Of a DNA stretch of 64,000 bases, positions 29,965-39,458 are shown piece by piece. Position 1 is the stretch's first letter, and every line of letters begins with the position of its first letter. The position numbers and the translations under genes are program-made. This stretch comes from Hafnia alvei. GTDB lineage: Bacteria > Pseudomonadota > Gammaproteobacteria > Enterobacterales > Enterobacteriaceae. The notes below the pieces were generated by a model. It made no database searches and had not been told where the DNA came from. It saw only the letters and a program-made list of their open reading frames with translations. The stretch spans positions 434,001-498,000 of the forward strand of contig NZ_CP139992.1 in assembly GCF_034424155.1 (NCBI RefSeq). Direction: 5' to 3'.

Positions 29965-30594
29965 CTAGTGGGTGACGGCTGCTAAGGTTTGCATCATCAA
30001 CCACGCAGAGGTTGCGCCCGGATCTTGATGGCCAATACTGCGCTCGCCCAAATAGCTGGCACGACCTTTACGGGCCTGCATGGTGATGGTGCTTTCCAAT
30101 CCCTGGCGAGCAGCTTCAACGGCCAAATCTAGCGCCTGTGGCACCGGCAGATCTTTTTGGCTCGAGGCTTCAAGTGATGCCACGACAGGCCACCAAACGT
30201 CACACATAGTTTTGTCATTCGGTTCTGCTTTGCCGCGGCTAACCACGCCTTCCACGCCTTCTTTCAGCATTTGAGTGAGTTCGATAAGCGACAGGCTTTG
30301 TTTGGCGGCGGTGCTTTGCGATGCACGAATAAAGAAGGTGCCGAATAGCGGGCCGCTGGCTCCTCCTACGCTGGAAAGTAGCGTCATGCCTGTGTTTTTC
30401 AGGATGAAACCAATGTCTTTATCGGCGAATGAAGGCAGCTTTTCGACGACTTTATTAAAACCTCGGTTCATGTTTAGACCGTGGTCGGCGTCGCCGATTT
30501 CGGTATCGAGCTGGGTGAGAAAATCTTTCTGTTCGGCAAATACATCGCCGCAGCGCATGAGCCAGTTAACGATCTGTTGTTTAGTCAGTGACAT
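29965..30594 (-). CDS. dhaL: Dihydroxyacetone kinase ADP-binding subunit DhaL
   Basis: A 209-residue helical-barrel subunit that holds ADP as a fixed cofactor. GDADHGLNMNRGF (about 37-49) binds the Mg-ADP, and SVGGASGPLFGTFF and SYLGERSIGHQDPGA are the other conserved loops. The start MSLTKQQIVNWL equals E. coli DhaL; the frame is open 69 bp further upstream inside dhaK but the extra codons are not used. It begins 1 nt after the dhaK stop codon. Confidence 0.96.
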   Translation of the reverse strand: MSLTKQQIVNWLMRCGDVFAEQKDFLTQLDTEIGDADHGLNMNRGFNKVVEKLPSFADKDIGFILKNTGMTLLSSVGGASGPLFGTFFIRASQSTAAKQSLSLIELTQMLKEGVEGVVSRGKAEPNDKTMCDVWWPVVASLEASSQKDLPVPQALDLAVEAARQGLESTITMQARKGRASYLGERSIGHQDPGATSAWLMMQTLAAVTH

Positions 30595-30595
30595 A

Positions 30596-31666
30596 TTACA
30601 TTCCCCAACGTAAAGCCGGTGTATTGACGGGTGCATCCCAAAGAGACAGCGTTTCTTGGTCAACTTTTAGCAGCGTGATTGAAATACCCTGCATATCGAG
30701 TGAGGTGCAGTAAGAGCCGATTAATTTACGCTCAATGGTGAGGCCTAGTTCTGCGCAGCAATGTTGCAGGCGATGATAAACGCCATACAGTTCGGAAAGC
30801 GGCGTTGCGCCTAGATTATTGACCAAAGCGATGACGCGATCGCCTTTTTGCAGCGGCTGTTTGGATTGCGTTTGTTCTTTCCATTCACCTGCGTTGCGAT
30901 CCCAAGAACGCAGCGTGCGCTGATATTTACCATGGGCGAGCAGAGTGGCAAACATCTCATCGACGGTTTGATTGAGCGTGGTAAATTCACGGCGTTCAAT
31001 GCCGGGTTCGCCGTGGATACCCACACCAAATTCCATCACGTTATCGGGCAGGGTAAAGGACGGTTTTCCTGCCGCAGGAACAGTACAGGCCTGAAGCGCG
31101 ATGCCAATCGAATGGCCTTCGTTGTTGAGTTTATGCCCCAATTCAACGAGCTGATCGAGTGAATCACCGCGAGCAGCGGCTGCGCCAAGTAGCTTTTCAA
31201 TCAGTACCGTGTTGGCAACACCGCGGCGACCGGCGGTATATAAACTGTCTTTTACTGCCACATCGTCATCGACCAAAATTGTGCCGACCTGAGTGCCGCT
31301 GTCATGCAGCAGTTCTGCCGCGGTTTCAAAATTTAAAACGTCGCCGGTGTAGTTTTTGATGATCATCAGCACGCCTTTGCCACCGTCGATGGCTTGGCCG
31401 CATTCATACATCTGATCCGGCGTTGGCGATGTGAAAATCTCGCCCGGACACGCGCCGTCGAGCATACCTTCGCCGATAAAACCGCAGTGCATAGGTTCAT
31501 GGCCGCTACCACCGCCGGAAAGGATACCGACTTTGCCAGCCACGGGGGCGTCGGCGCGGGTGACAAATACGGGTTCTTGGTGAAGCGTTAATTCGGGGTG
31601 GGCTTCAACTAATCCGAGAATTTGTTCGTGTAATACGGTTTCGACTTGGTTGATTAGCTTTTTCAT
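30596..31666 (-). CDS. dhaK: Dihydroxyacetone kinase substrate-binding subunit DhaK
   Basis: A 356-residue subunit, as in E. coli. His218 in GIHGEPG forms the hemiaminal with dihydroxyacetone, and His56 in GGGSGHEP is the catalytic partner. With DhaL and DhaM it makes dihydroxyacetone phosphate from the dihydroxyacetone released by GldA. The start [12 protein letters not shown] follows GGAGCC. Confidence 0.97.
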   Translation of the reverse strand: MKKLINQVETVLHEQILGLVEAHPELTLHQEPVFVTRADAPVAGKVGILSGGGSGHEPMHCGFIGEGMLDGACPGEIFTSPTPDQMYECGQAIDGGKGVLMIIKNYTGDVLNFETAAELLHDSGTQVGTILVDDDVAVKDSLYTAGRRGVANTVLIEKLLGAAAARGDSLDQLVELGHKLNNEGHSIGIALQACTVPAAGKPSFTLPDNVMEFGVGIHGEPGIERREFTTLNQTVDEMFATLLAHGKYQRTLRSWDRNAGEWKEQTQSKQPLQKGDRVIALVNNLGATPLSELYGVYHRLQHCCAELGLTIERKLIGSYCTSLDMQGISITLLKVDQETLSLWDAPVNTPALRWGM

Positions 31667-31706
31667 TAAAAAGGCTCCGGTGAGATCCGTGTTTGATGTG
31701 CCTTAT

Positions 31707-31743
31707 CCCAACCTCCCTCGTTTTTAAGAAACAGGAGGTTGGG
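31707..31743. repeat. 10-bp inverted repeat between gldA and dhaK
   Basis: CCCAACCTCC and GGAGGTTGGG with a 17-bp loop. A strong stem inside the gldA-dhaK gap, with no T-run on the minus strand; it may stabilise or process the message. Confidence 0.6.
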
Positions 31744-31765
31744 GGCGACTAAAAGTATCTACGGT

Positions 31766-32866
31766 TTATTTCAACCACGCCTGACCCAAACGGTCGGCGG
31801 CCAAGATGGCAGCGAACACTTGTTCTGGAGTGACTTTGAACGGCATGTTGTGAATAGTTTCACCTTCGGCGCAGCTGGCTTTGGCTACCGCCATGATTTT
31901 TTCTTCTAACTTATCGTCGGCCTTAACGCCCATTTCTTTGAGCGTGACAGGCAGGCCGACCTGTAAACAGAAATCGAGCACGGTTTCGATCTGCTCACTG
32001 CTGCTGTTTTGCAGTACGAGCTGAGTCAAAGTACCGAAAGCGACTTTTTCACCGTGATATAGGTGGTGGCACTCTTCCAAAACGGTGAAGCCGTTATGGA
32101 TTGCATGCGCCGCTGCTAAACCGGAGCTTTCAAAGCCGATGCCGCTCAGGTAAGTGTTGGCTTCAACGATGCGTTCTACTGCGGTGGTCGCCACTCCAGC
32201 TTCAACGGCCAGCTTCGCTTTGTAGCCTTCTTCAAGCAGGGTTTCGTAGCACAGGCGAGCCAATGTCACGGCCGCGAGCGTTGATTCACCGCCAGCCATG
32301 CTGACAGCGTGTGCGTCGTAACAGGCTTGAGCTTCGAAATAGGTAGAGAGTGCGTCGCCCATACCCGCAACCAGTAAGCGCACCGGCGCTTTGGCAATGA
32401 TGGCGGTGTCCATCACAACCATATCTGGGTTGGTTGGATACATCAGATACTCTTCAAACTCGCCTTCTTCACTATAGATGACGGAAAGGGCACTGGTTGG
32501 CGCATCGGTAGAGGCGATGGTTGGCACAACCAGAACAGGAAGTTTTTGATAAAACGCGATGGCTTTGGCGGTATCTAGCGTTTTCCCACCGCCGATACCA
32601 ATCACGCCTTGGCAGCCGTGTTTTTTCAGTTCTTCAATCAGGCGATTGATTTCTTTATGGCTACATTCGCCGCCAAACAGGGCGAAGTGGCCCTCAACAT
32701 CGTGCTGTTTTAAGCTGCTGCCAACGGTATCGCCTGCAAGTTTCATCACAAAATCATCAGCGATAACAAAGTAGTTATTGGCTAACATTTTTGCGTACTG
32801 ACCGATTGATTGCAGTGCGTTGGCACCTTGAATGTATTTGGATGGAGACTGGATGACTTTCAACAT
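31766..32866 (-). CDS. gldA: Glycerol dehydrogenase GldA
   Basis: A 366-residue zinc-dependent NAD enzyme that oxidises glycerol to dihydroxyacetone. GGGKTLDTAKA binds NAD, and HAIHNG and HHLYHGEKVAFG hold the zinc histidines. The ATG at 32866 follows GAGGAG and matches the E. coli N-terminus (xxKVIQSPSKYIQGA); a start 30 bp upstream is not needed. First gene of an operon that goes on to dhaK-L-M, so the pathway glycerol to dihydroxyacetone phosphate is encoded in one transcript. No dhaR-type activator gene is present. Confidence 0.95.
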   Translation of the reverse strand: MLKVIQSPSKYIQGANALQSIGQYAKMLANNYFVIADDFVMKLAGDTVGSSLKQHDVEGHFALFGGECSHKEINRLIEELKKHGCQGVIGIGGGKTLDTAKAIAFYQKLPVLVVPTIASTDAPTSALSVIYSEEGEFEEYLMYPTNPDMVVMDTAIIAKAPVRLLVAGMGDALSTYFEAQACYDAHAVSMAGGESTLAAVTLARLCYETLLEEGYKAKLAVEAGVATTAVERIVEANTYLSGIGFESSGLAAAHAIHNGFTVLEECHHLYHGEKVAFGTLTQLVLQNSSSEQIETVLDFCLQVGLPVTLKEMGVKADDKLEEKIMAVAKASCAEGETIHNMPFKVTPEQVFAAILAADRLGQAWLK

Positions 32867-33215
32867 AATAAAGCTCCTCAATAAATCACTAAGCAATTGG
32901 ATTAAAACCTAAGCGCATAACTTCCAAATTTCGGAAGCGGGACATTTATTGGTGCTGTTATTTCTCTGTAGATGACTATACGGCGAAAAAAAAGACAAAA
33001 AACAAAGCGGGTTTACGTTCCATTTTGAAACGATATGGCAGTCTGTTTGTTTCAAAGCGAAACGCAAAAAGAGCGTGAAGAGGTGAAAGAGAGACCTGTC
33101 GCACATTCCTCTTTCTGGCTGTGTAAATCACCGTATGAATAGGCTGTTACGCTTTAAATTTAAGCAGCTTTAACCTATGCTAACGGGTAACTGGGACACA
33201 TAGGCACAATTTTTG
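32867..33215. promoter_or_regulatory. Upstream region of the gldA-dhaKLM operon
   Basis: Non-coding. It has an inverted repeat TTTGAAAC (33024-33031) / GTTTCAAA (33049-33056), centres 25 bp apart, about 160 bp before gldA, which could bind an activator or repressor. I could not find a clear sigma-54 promoter. Confidence 0.4.
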
Positions 33216-33336
33216 TATACCCTTCTTATTTGAAGCTGCTTCTGCGTTGGTTGCTTTCGCTCATCCGAATGACTTACTGGTGTAAGTTCGTCGGGATTTG
33301 CCGCTTTGACGCCGCTCCAACTAATTGGGATATAAC
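33216..33336. repeat. Diverged ERIC-like element
   Basis: Begins TATACCC and ends GGGATATA, about 121 bp. It contains a GCTCATCCGAATGACTTACT segment that resembles the central inverted repeat of ERIC elements. It is more degraded than the copy at 60989 and lies just before ygiB. Confidence 0.6.
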
Positions 33337-33371
33337 CTAAGCAAGCCTGTGAAATAAGAGGAAATTCACCA

Positions 33372-34055
33372 ATGAAACGGACCAAGAATATTAACCGCGA
33401 TGCTTTCCGCAAAAGCTGGCGTTTTGCGCCAGTGGCTATTGCCGTAAGCGCCGTGTTCATGCTGGCAGGCTGTGAGAAAACGGATGAAACCGTATCTCTG
33501 TATCAAAACGCAGACGACTGTAGCAACGCGAATCCTTCAATGAGCGCTCAGTGCAAAGAGTCATATCAAAATGCGCTGAAAGAAGCGGAAAAAACCGCGC
33601 CGAAATATGCGTCGCGTGAAGACTGTATTGCCGAGTTTGGCGAAGGCCAATGTACTCAGGCCCCAGCTCAGGCCGGTATGGCTCCGGGCACTAATGGCGA
33701 AGCGCAGGCTCAGCCTCAGCAGAGCGGCAGCTTCTGGATGCCTTTGATGGCAGGTTACATGATGGGCCGAATGATGGGTGGTGGTGCATACAACCAACAG
33801 CCACTGTTTAGCTCTAAATCAGCCGCAAGCCCTGCTAATGGTAAATTTGTGGATGCGACCGGCAAAAGCTACGGCCCTGCAACCGCTGGTGGCCGTACCA
33901 TGAATGTACCGAAAACGGCGATGGCTCCAAAACCAGCAACGACCTCAACCGTAACCCGCGGTGGCTTTGGTGAGAGCGTGGCTAAACAGAGCACTATGCA
34001 GCGTAGCAATGCCGCGACCGGAAGCAAATCCGGCACCCGCAGCATGGGTGGCTAA
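33372..34055 (+). CDS. ygiB: DUF1190 family protein YgiB
   Basis: A 227-residue protein with an N-terminal hydrophobic segment (about 19-34) ending in a lipobox-like LAGC at Cys34, and pairs of cysteines ([23 protein letters not shown]). A Met/Gly-rich middle ([16 protein letters not shown]) is followed by a Ser/Thr/Ala-rich tail ending SMGG. This matches E. coli YgiB. Function unknown; it is co-encoded with ygiC, whose start is 2 bp after this stop. Confidence 0.9.
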   Translation: MKRTKNINRDAFRKSWRFAPVAIAVSAVFMLAGCEKTDETVSLYQNADDCSNANPSMSAQCKESYQNALKEAEKTAPKYASREDCIAEFGEGQCTQAPAQAGMAPGTNGEAQAQPQQSGSFWMPLMAGYMMGRMMGGGAYNQQPLFSSKSAASPANGKFVDATGKSYGPATAGGRTMNVPKTAMAPKPATTSTVTRGGFGESVAKQSTMQRSNAATGSKSGTRSMGG

Positions 34056-34057
34056 GC

Positions 34058-35218
34058 ATGAAACGTGTACCTATTAGTGAGCGCCCGGACTGGCGCGAAA
34101 AGGCCACCGAATACGGTTTCCAATTTCATACCATGTATGGCGAACCTTACTGGTGTGAAGATGCTTTTTATCAGTTCAGCATGGCACAGGTTGAAGAGCT
34201 AGAAGAGACCACGGCTGAACTGCATCAGATGTGTTTAAAGGTGGTTGAGAAGGTTATCGCCAGCGATGAGCTGATGACGAAATTCCAAATCCCTAAACAC
34301 GTTTGGGAGTTTGTTCGTAGCTCTTGGCGCACCCAGCAGCCTTCTCTGTATTCTCGTCTGGATTTGGCCTATGACGGCGTGAATCCAGCTAAGCTGTTGG
34401 AAAATAATGCAGATACGCCGACGTCGCTGTATGAGTCTGCGTTCTTCCAATGGATTTGGCTTGAAGATCAAATCGCATCTGGAAAACTTCCGCAGGATGC
34501 AGACCAGTTTAATAGCCTGCAAGAGAAGCTTATCGAACGCTTTACCGAGCTGAGAGAAGCGCATGGTTTTGGTTTGTTGCACATGGCGTGCTGTCAGGAT
34601 ACCGAAGAAGATCGTGGTACCGTTCAGTATCTGCAAGATTGCGCTCATGAAGCCGGTTTAGCCACCGAGTTTGTGTTTATTGAAGACATTGGCTTGGGCG
34701 AACGTGGCCAGTTCACGGATACGCAGGATCAGGTGATTAGCAACCTGTTCAAACTGTATCCGTGGGAGTTCATGCTGCGTGAGATTTTCTCTACCAAGTT
34801 GGAAGATGCCGGTGTGCGTTGGTTAGAACCCGCATGGAAAAGCATCATTTCTAACAAAGCGTTGCTGCCGATGCTATGGGAGATGTTCCCTAATCATCCA
34901 AACTTGCTGCCAGCCTATTTTGCCGATGGTAACCAGCCAGAGCTCGATCACTACGTGGTTAAACCGTTGTTTTCTCGCGAAGGCGCGAATATCCGCATCG
35001 TAGAAAACGGTAAAGAAGTGGCAAGCGTGGATGGCCCTTACGGTGAAGAAGGGATGATCATTCAGCAGTTCCACCCGCTACCAAAGTTTGGCGACAGCTA
35101 TGTGCTGATCGGCAGTTGGCTGGTGAACGATCAGCCTGCGGGGATGGGCATTCGTGAAGATCGTAGCCTGATCACGCAAGATCTGTCGCGTTACTATCCG
35201 CATGTGATTGTGGACTGA
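34058..35218 (+). CDS. ygiC: ATP-grasp protein YgiC (glutathionylspermidine synthase-like)
   Basis: A 386-residue cytoplasmic protein with the ATP-grasp fold of the synthase half of Gss ([10 protein letters not shown] near residue 113; [13 protein letters not shown] near 305). It lacks the amidase half. It equals E. coli YgiC in length. A ligase that joins a carboxyl to an amine is expected, but the substrate is unknown. It lies in an operon with ygiB. Confidence 0.92.
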   Translation: MKRVPISERPDWREKATEYGFQFHTMYGEPYWCEDAFYQFSMAQVEELEETTAELHQMCLKVVEKVIASDELMTKFQIPKHVWEFVRSSWRTQQPSLYSRLDLAYDGVNPAKLLENNADTPTSLYESAFFQWIWLEDQIASGKLPQDADQFNSLQEKLIERFTELREAHGFGLLHMACCQDTEEDRGTVQYLQDCAHEAGLATEFVFIEDIGLGERGQFTDTQDQVISNLFKLYPWEFMLREIFSTKLEDAGVRWLEPAWKSIISNKALLPMLWEMFPNHPNLLPAYFADGNQPELDHYVVKPLFSREGANIRIVENGKEVASVDGPYGEEGMIIQQFHPLPKFGDSYVLIGSWLVNDQPAGMGIREDRSLITQDLSRYYPHVIVD

Positions 35219-35383
35219 GTTTGACTACCTGCCGTGGGATATCTGCGAAGCGTTTTGCAGTTATTCGCGTAACTCTGATGTAACGGCAATATACGCGCGA
35301 TAGCTAAGCATTGTTTGGATAGAATCACGGCGGGTGCTTGAGGCTTTTTGCCTGAAGCATGAAATGTGTGGTGAGGTAGAAAG

Positions 35384-35438
35384 TAAAAGCCCCAGGTCAA
35401 CTTACATTAACCTGAGGCAATCCTAACCACATCCAAGC
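35384..35438 (-). ncRNA. sok: Sok-type antisense RNA
   Basis: A promoter on the minus strand, TTGCAT (35468-35473), 17 bp, TATCCT (35445-35450), leads about 7 nt later to an RNA of about 55 nt ending in the stem CCTCAGGTTAA...TTGACCTGGGGC then TTTT. Size, position opposite the hok leader and the promoter are as in Sok RNAs, which block translation of the toxin's coupling frame. Confidence 0.72.
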
Positions 35439-35459
35439 AATGTGAGGATAGCCTCTTCA

Positions 35460-35488
35460 ATGCAGCAATGCAATTGGAGGCTTTGATG
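35460..35488 (+). other. Mok-like coupling frame
   Basis: ATGCAGCAATGCAATTGGAG continues to CTT TGA and overlaps the hok ATG as TGATG. A GTG 18 bp upstream in frame (35442) could also start it. Such leader frames couple toxin translation to the region blocked by Sok. Inferred from the arrangement. Confidence 0.5.
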
Positions 35489-35644
35489 TCGCGTAAGCTG
35501 TTGCTTTACGGATTAATAGTGATGTGTTTTACGCTATTGATCTTTACCTGGATGGTACGTGGTTCGCTGTGTGAGCTACGAATTAAGCAGGGAAAAACAG
35601 AGGTTGCCGCGTTCTTAAACTACGAAGATAAGCACGCGTTGTAA
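35486..35644 (+). CDS. hok: Hok/Gef family type I toxin
   Basis: A 52-residue membrane toxin. The Hok pattern is clear: a short N-terminus (MSRKLLLY), one membrane helix (IVMCFTLLIFTWMV), then RGSLCELRIKQGKTEVAAFLNYE, which matches the SLCE and EVAAF motifs of Hok of plasmid R1 and HokB. Overproduced Hok collapses the membrane potential. The start has TTGGAGG upstream. The locus lies between ygiC and cadA; such chromosomal copies may be active or silent, and this frame is intact. Confidence 0.88.
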   Translation: MSRKLLLYGLIVMCFTLLIFTWMVRGSLCELRIKQGKTEVAAFLNYEDKHAL

Positions 35645-35667
35645 CGGTAATATGTAACGGCAAAATC

Positions 35668-35698
35668 AGACTGGGATGGCGCCTAACCTTCCCAGTCT
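35668..35698. terminator. Terminator-like hairpin between hok and cadA
   Basis: AGACTGGGA, a 13-bp loop, TCCCAGTCT followed by TCTCAAATTG. A perfect 9-bp stem between convergent genes; the T-run is weak. Confidence 0.6.
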
Positions 35699-35804
35699 TC
35701 TCAAATTGTTTTCATGCATGGTTGGCTCTCAGGCACCCGCTTTATCCCCATCATGACAAGAACCCATCATTCAGGAGATAAGCGTTACCTGTAACTTCTC
35801 GCCG

Positions 35805-38024
35805 TTATGACTTCTTCGCCGCTGATGGTTTTTTACCCGGCGCTTTCTTCACCGTATCACTCGGTTTATCACCCGGTTCATCTGCGCCTTGTTTCAGCAC
35901 CACGACCATGTATTTACCCGTTGCACCATCACGATGAACGCCGTGAATATCCGTTTCAAAGCCCGGATAGTGTGCGCCAATTTCACAAAGCATCTGCAAG
36001 AAGCTCAGAACTGGGCGGCTCTCCTTGGTGAGCATTTCTCCCGGCATAACCACCGGAACACCCGGAGGATACGGTAGGATCATGTTGGCGCTGACTTTCC
36101 CTAACATATCATCCAAGGCACATGGCTCAATATTGCCACGCACTTCTTCTTGGAACGCATCATGCGGCGTCATTACCAGCTTTGGTAATACCTCGAATGC
36201 ACGATACATCAGGTCTGGTAGATTGTGGTGTTTCACCAGAGCATGAATCCCCTGAGCCAACTCCTGAATTCGCATCTCTTTATAGAAATCAGGCGCTTCG
36301 TTGTAGAGCGATGGCAACACATTTTTCACGCGCAGGTTGAGGTCATACACGCGTTTGAAATCGGTTAATGCCCGCAACAAGCTCAACGCCTTGGTTTTAT
36401 CGATCCCGATACTAAACAGGAAGAGCAGGTTATATGGCCCTGTTTTTTCCACGATGATGCCGTGCTCATCCAGATATTTCGATACGATCGACGCCGGTAT
36501 CCCTTCCTCTTCCAGCGTGCCATTTGGGCTTAAACCTGGGGTCAGCAGAGTGACTTTGATCGGATCCAGATACATATGATCGTTGTCGATGTTCGGGAAT
36601 CCATGCCATTCATTACGTGGATTGAGTGGCCAGCAAGCAACCTCGTCAATGTTATCCGGCTGCCATACGTCAAAGAACCAGCCATCAGATTCTGTGCGTA
36701 AGCGGCGGATCTCTTTACGGAAACGGATCGCTCGTTCAATTGAACCGTTAATTAAACGCTTACCGGCGTTGCCCTTCATCATGGCCGCTGCGGTTTCCGT
36801 CGACGCAACGATCCCGTAATGCGGTGATGTTGAGGTATGCATCATATAGGCTTCATTGAAGGTTTCTTCGTTGATCTCACCTTTCACGTGGATCATCGAT
36901 GCCTGCGAGAATGCCGCCAGCAGTTTGTGGGTGGACTGAGTCTCGTAGATGATTTTCCCCGGCACACGTTCACCGCTCATCCCTGCTTTGCCTTGGTAAA
37001 TCGGATGGAAATTGGTGTAAGGCACCCACGCCGAATCGAAGTGAATCGACTTAACATCGAGCGTGTTTTTGATGTATTCGGTGTTGTAGAACAGACCGTC
37101 ATAGGTGGAGTTAGTGACTACCGCATGCACGGGCCATGTGGCATTGGGCGTATTTTTCACTTTCTCTTCGATGCTAGCGCGGGTGAATTCGCTTTGCGGT
37201 ATCCCGCCTAAAATACCGTAGGCGTTACGGGTTGGGCGCAGATAGACGGGGACAACGTTGCTCATCATCATCAAATGGGTCAATGATTTATGGCAGTTAC
37301 GGTCTATCAGGATAGTGGCACCGGCAGGAGATGAATACATGCCGACAATTTTATTCGCCGTAGATGTTCCGTTGGTTACGATATAGCTGCGATCGGCGTT
37401 AAACGTGCGCGCGATATACTCTTCAGCGTCACGGTGTGGGCCGCTATGATCGAGCAGCGATCCGAGTTCAGATACGGAGATCGAGATATCCGAACGCATG
37501 GTGTTTTCACCGAAGAAATCATAGAACAGGCTACCGACAGGGCTTTTATCGAACGCTGTTCCGCCCATATGCCCCGGCGTACAGAACGTGTATTTCTCTT
37601 CTTTGACGTATTTGAACAGCGCCTTGGTCAGCGGTGGCAGAATGGTATCAATATACTGATCGGTGCTTTGGCGGATCTTGGTGGCAATGTCTTGCGCGCT
37701 GCCTAATGCATATTCAAAGAAGCGAACGTTAAGACGCAGATCGCTCATGTTAACGTCAAGCGTCGAATAGGTGTTGGCGAAGGCATAAATTGGCAGCAGT
37801 TTGTTGAGCTCGCTGATTTCAGCGCTGAGTTCGAGGTTATATTTATCCCAGTCGAAAATGACGCCACACAGACGGGAGTTGTTTTCAATCAGCTTCAGCA
37901 GATCGTTGCGGTCTTTGGGATAAGCAATGCGGAAGCCTTCCTTCTCTAACTCTTGATGCAGCTCGCGCAGGGGTTCTTCCTTAAAATAAGCGCTTAAATC
38001 GTTCATGATGGCAATGATATTCAT
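35805..38024 (-). CDS. cadA: Inducible lysine decarboxylase CadA
   Basis: A 739-residue PLP enzyme converting lysine to cadaverine, consuming a proton. Residues 1-130 form the wing domain, then the fold-type I PLP core with Lys367 in STHKLLAA, and a C-terminal domain. Similarity to E. coli CadA (715 aa) is strong, but a C-terminal tail of about 24 residues rich in Lys, Pro and Ala (DTVKKAPGKKPSAAKKS) is added. The length equals the Hafnia alvei enzyme as I recall it. It follows cadB by 105 bp, with a 10-bp hairpin between. Confidence 0.97.
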   Translation of the reverse strand: MNIIAIMNDLSAYFKEEPLRELHQELEKEGFRIAYPKDRNDLLKLIENNSRLCGVIFDWDKYNLELSAEISELNKLLPIYAFANTYSTLDVNMSDLRLNVRFFEYALGSAQDIATKIRQSTDQYIDTILPPLTKALFKYVKEEKYTFCTPGHMGGTAFDKSPVGSLFYDFFGENTMRSDISISVSELGSLLDHSGPHRDAEEYIARTFNADRSYIVTNGTSTANKIVGMYSSPAGATILIDRNCHKSLTHLMMMSNVVPVYLRPTRNAYGILGGIPQSEFTRASIEEKVKNTPNATWPVHAVVTNSTYDGLFYNTEYIKNTLDVKSIHFDSAWVPYTNFHPIYQGKAGMSGERVPGKIIYETQSTHKLLAAFSQASMIHVKGEINEETFNEAYMMHTSTSPHYGIVASTETAAAMMKGNAGKRLINGSIERAIRFRKEIRRLRTESDGWFFDVWQPDNIDEVACWPLNPRNEWHGFPNIDNDHMYLDPIKVTLLTPGLSPNGTLEEEGIPASIVSKYLDEHGIIVEKTGPYNLLFLFSIGIDKTKALSLLRALTDFKRVYDLNLRVKNVLPSLYNEAPDFYKEMRIQELAQGIHALVKHHNLPDLMYRAFEVLPKLVMTPHDAFQEEVRGNIEPCALDDMLGKVSANMILPYPPGVPVVMPGEMLTKESRPVLSFLQMLCEIGAHYPGFETDIHGVHRDGATGKYMVVVLKQGADEPGDKPSDTVKKAPGKKPSAAKKS

Positions 38025-38059
38025 GCAAAACTCTCCAGACTTCTGTGGGCTGGGTTATT

Positions 38060-38090
38060 AGCACAGAGGCGAAAATTTATCCTCTGTGCT
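38060..38090. repeat. Hairpin between cadB and cadA
   Basis: AGCACAGAGG and CCTCTGTGCT, perfect 10-bp arms with an 11-bp loop, no T-run. It could protect the cadA message or attenuate it, and so set the ratio of CadA to CadB. Confidence 0.6.
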
Positions 38091-38129
38091 GTGTGCTGTT
38101 ACCAACTTGCGTGTTAATAGTTGAGTGGA

Positions 38130-39458
38130 TTAAGACTGACTATCCGTCGGTGTGGTTAATTTCTCTTGGTTTCTACCCATCTTACGAGAGTAGAACATCA
38201 GGATGATCAGGCTGATAATGAAGGTTCCCGCCAATTCGAAGGAGTTGGCCCCCATCAGGGCGATAAAGCAGAATACACAGCCCAGTACGGAAGCGATCAA
38301 GCTGAGAATGTTTTTCAGGTTTGCACCGTCAAAACGGATCAGGTCGATACAAGAGTAGAAGTACGGCAGCATAGTTAACAACACGGCAATCCCCGTTAAC
38401 TCACCGAACAGATCCGATGCTTTACCGCCGCTGGCGTTCATCACCGTAATCAGCACCATCAACACCGTCATTTTAATCGCAGCTAAGAACAGGCCTTTTC
38501 TTGGAATGCCGTCTTTATCCATTTCACCGTAGACTTTCGGGAAGTTGCCGTCATGCGCGGCGCGAGCACCTGCCTGACCGACCAACATCATCCATGAGCC
38601 TAAAGACGTTAAACAGGCGAACGCGGTAAATGCAGAGACTACCGGCCCTGCCCAGCTACCCACCATGGTGGAAGCACTGATCGCAAACGGAGCGCCTGAT
38701 GCCGCCATCTGTGAGGCTGGGTACATACCGGCAATAACCTGAGTTGCGGCGATATAAACGATACCGGCAAGGAATGTCCCTAACATAGTCGCGATAGGCA
38801 CGTTACGTTTTGGATTTTCCACCATACCAGTACTTACCGCGGCGGATTCAACGCCGATAAAGGCCCACAGACATAACAGAATACTTTTAATGACGGCATG
38901 ATAATCGGTGCCCCCTGAAGTATTCCAGTTCGCCTGATAGGTTCCCATATCAAACCAATACCAACCTGCAACACCAGTACCGATAACGGGAATAAGCACT
39001 AACACTAAGCCAATAGTGGTTAAGCGGCTGACCCAAGCGCCGCCGAGCATATTGACGAAGGTAAAGATCCAAACAATAGCGATACAGGCAATCCCCGCCG
39101 GAATCGGGTTGTTAAACATTGGGAAAAAGGTAGAAAGGTAAGAAACGGCGGTAATGCCGATAGCGAGGTTACCAATCCAGTTAGCATGGTAATAGAGCAC
39201 CCCGGTTTGGAAACCGAAGGCAGGCCCGATTTCACCCGCGTAGGCGATAGGACCACCTTCTTGCGGGTTTTTGGTTGCGAGTCGGGCATAAACGTAAGCC
39301 AATGAAATTGCACCGATCAGCGCAACAACCCAACCTATAATTGCGATAGAACCTAAGCTTGCAAGGTTAGCGGGAAGCAATGCGATCCCGCTTCCCATCA
39401 TATTACCGGCAACAACACCGGTGCAGGCAATGAGGCCAATTTTCTTTGCAGATGCCAT
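38130..39458 (-). CDS. cadB: Lysine/cadaverine antiporter CadB
   Basis: A 442-residue amino acid antiporter with 12 membrane helices, close to E. coli CadB (GVVAGNMMGSGIALLPANLAS, then GFQTGVLYYHANWIGNLAI, then WAFIGVESAAVSTGMV). It imports lysine and exports cadaverine, so with CadA it removes acid from the cytoplasm. GGGAG precedes the ATG. First gene of cadBA; the regulator gene cadC is not next to it, unlike in E. coli. Confidence 0.96.
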   Translation of the reverse strand: MASAKKIGLIACTGVVAGNMMGSGIALLPANLASLGSIAIIGWVVALIGAISLAYVYARLATKNPQEGGPIAYAGEIGPAFGFQTGVLYYHANWIGNLAIGITAVSYLSTFFPMFNNPIPAGIACIAIVWIFTFVNMLGGAWVSRLTTIGLVLVLIPVIGTGVAGWYWFDMGTYQANWNTSGGTDYHAVIKSILLCLWAFIGVESAAVSTGMVENPKRNVPIATMLGTFLAGIVYIAATQVIAGMYPASQMAASGAPFAISASTMVGSWAGPVVSAFTAFACLTSLGSWMMLVGQAGARAAHDGNFPKVYGEMDKDGIPRKGLFLAAIKMTVLMVLITVMNASGGKASDLFGELTGIAVLLTMLPYFYSCIDLIRFDGANLKNILSLIASVLGCVFCFIALMGANSFELAGTFIISLIILMFYSRKMGRNQEKLTTPTDSQS

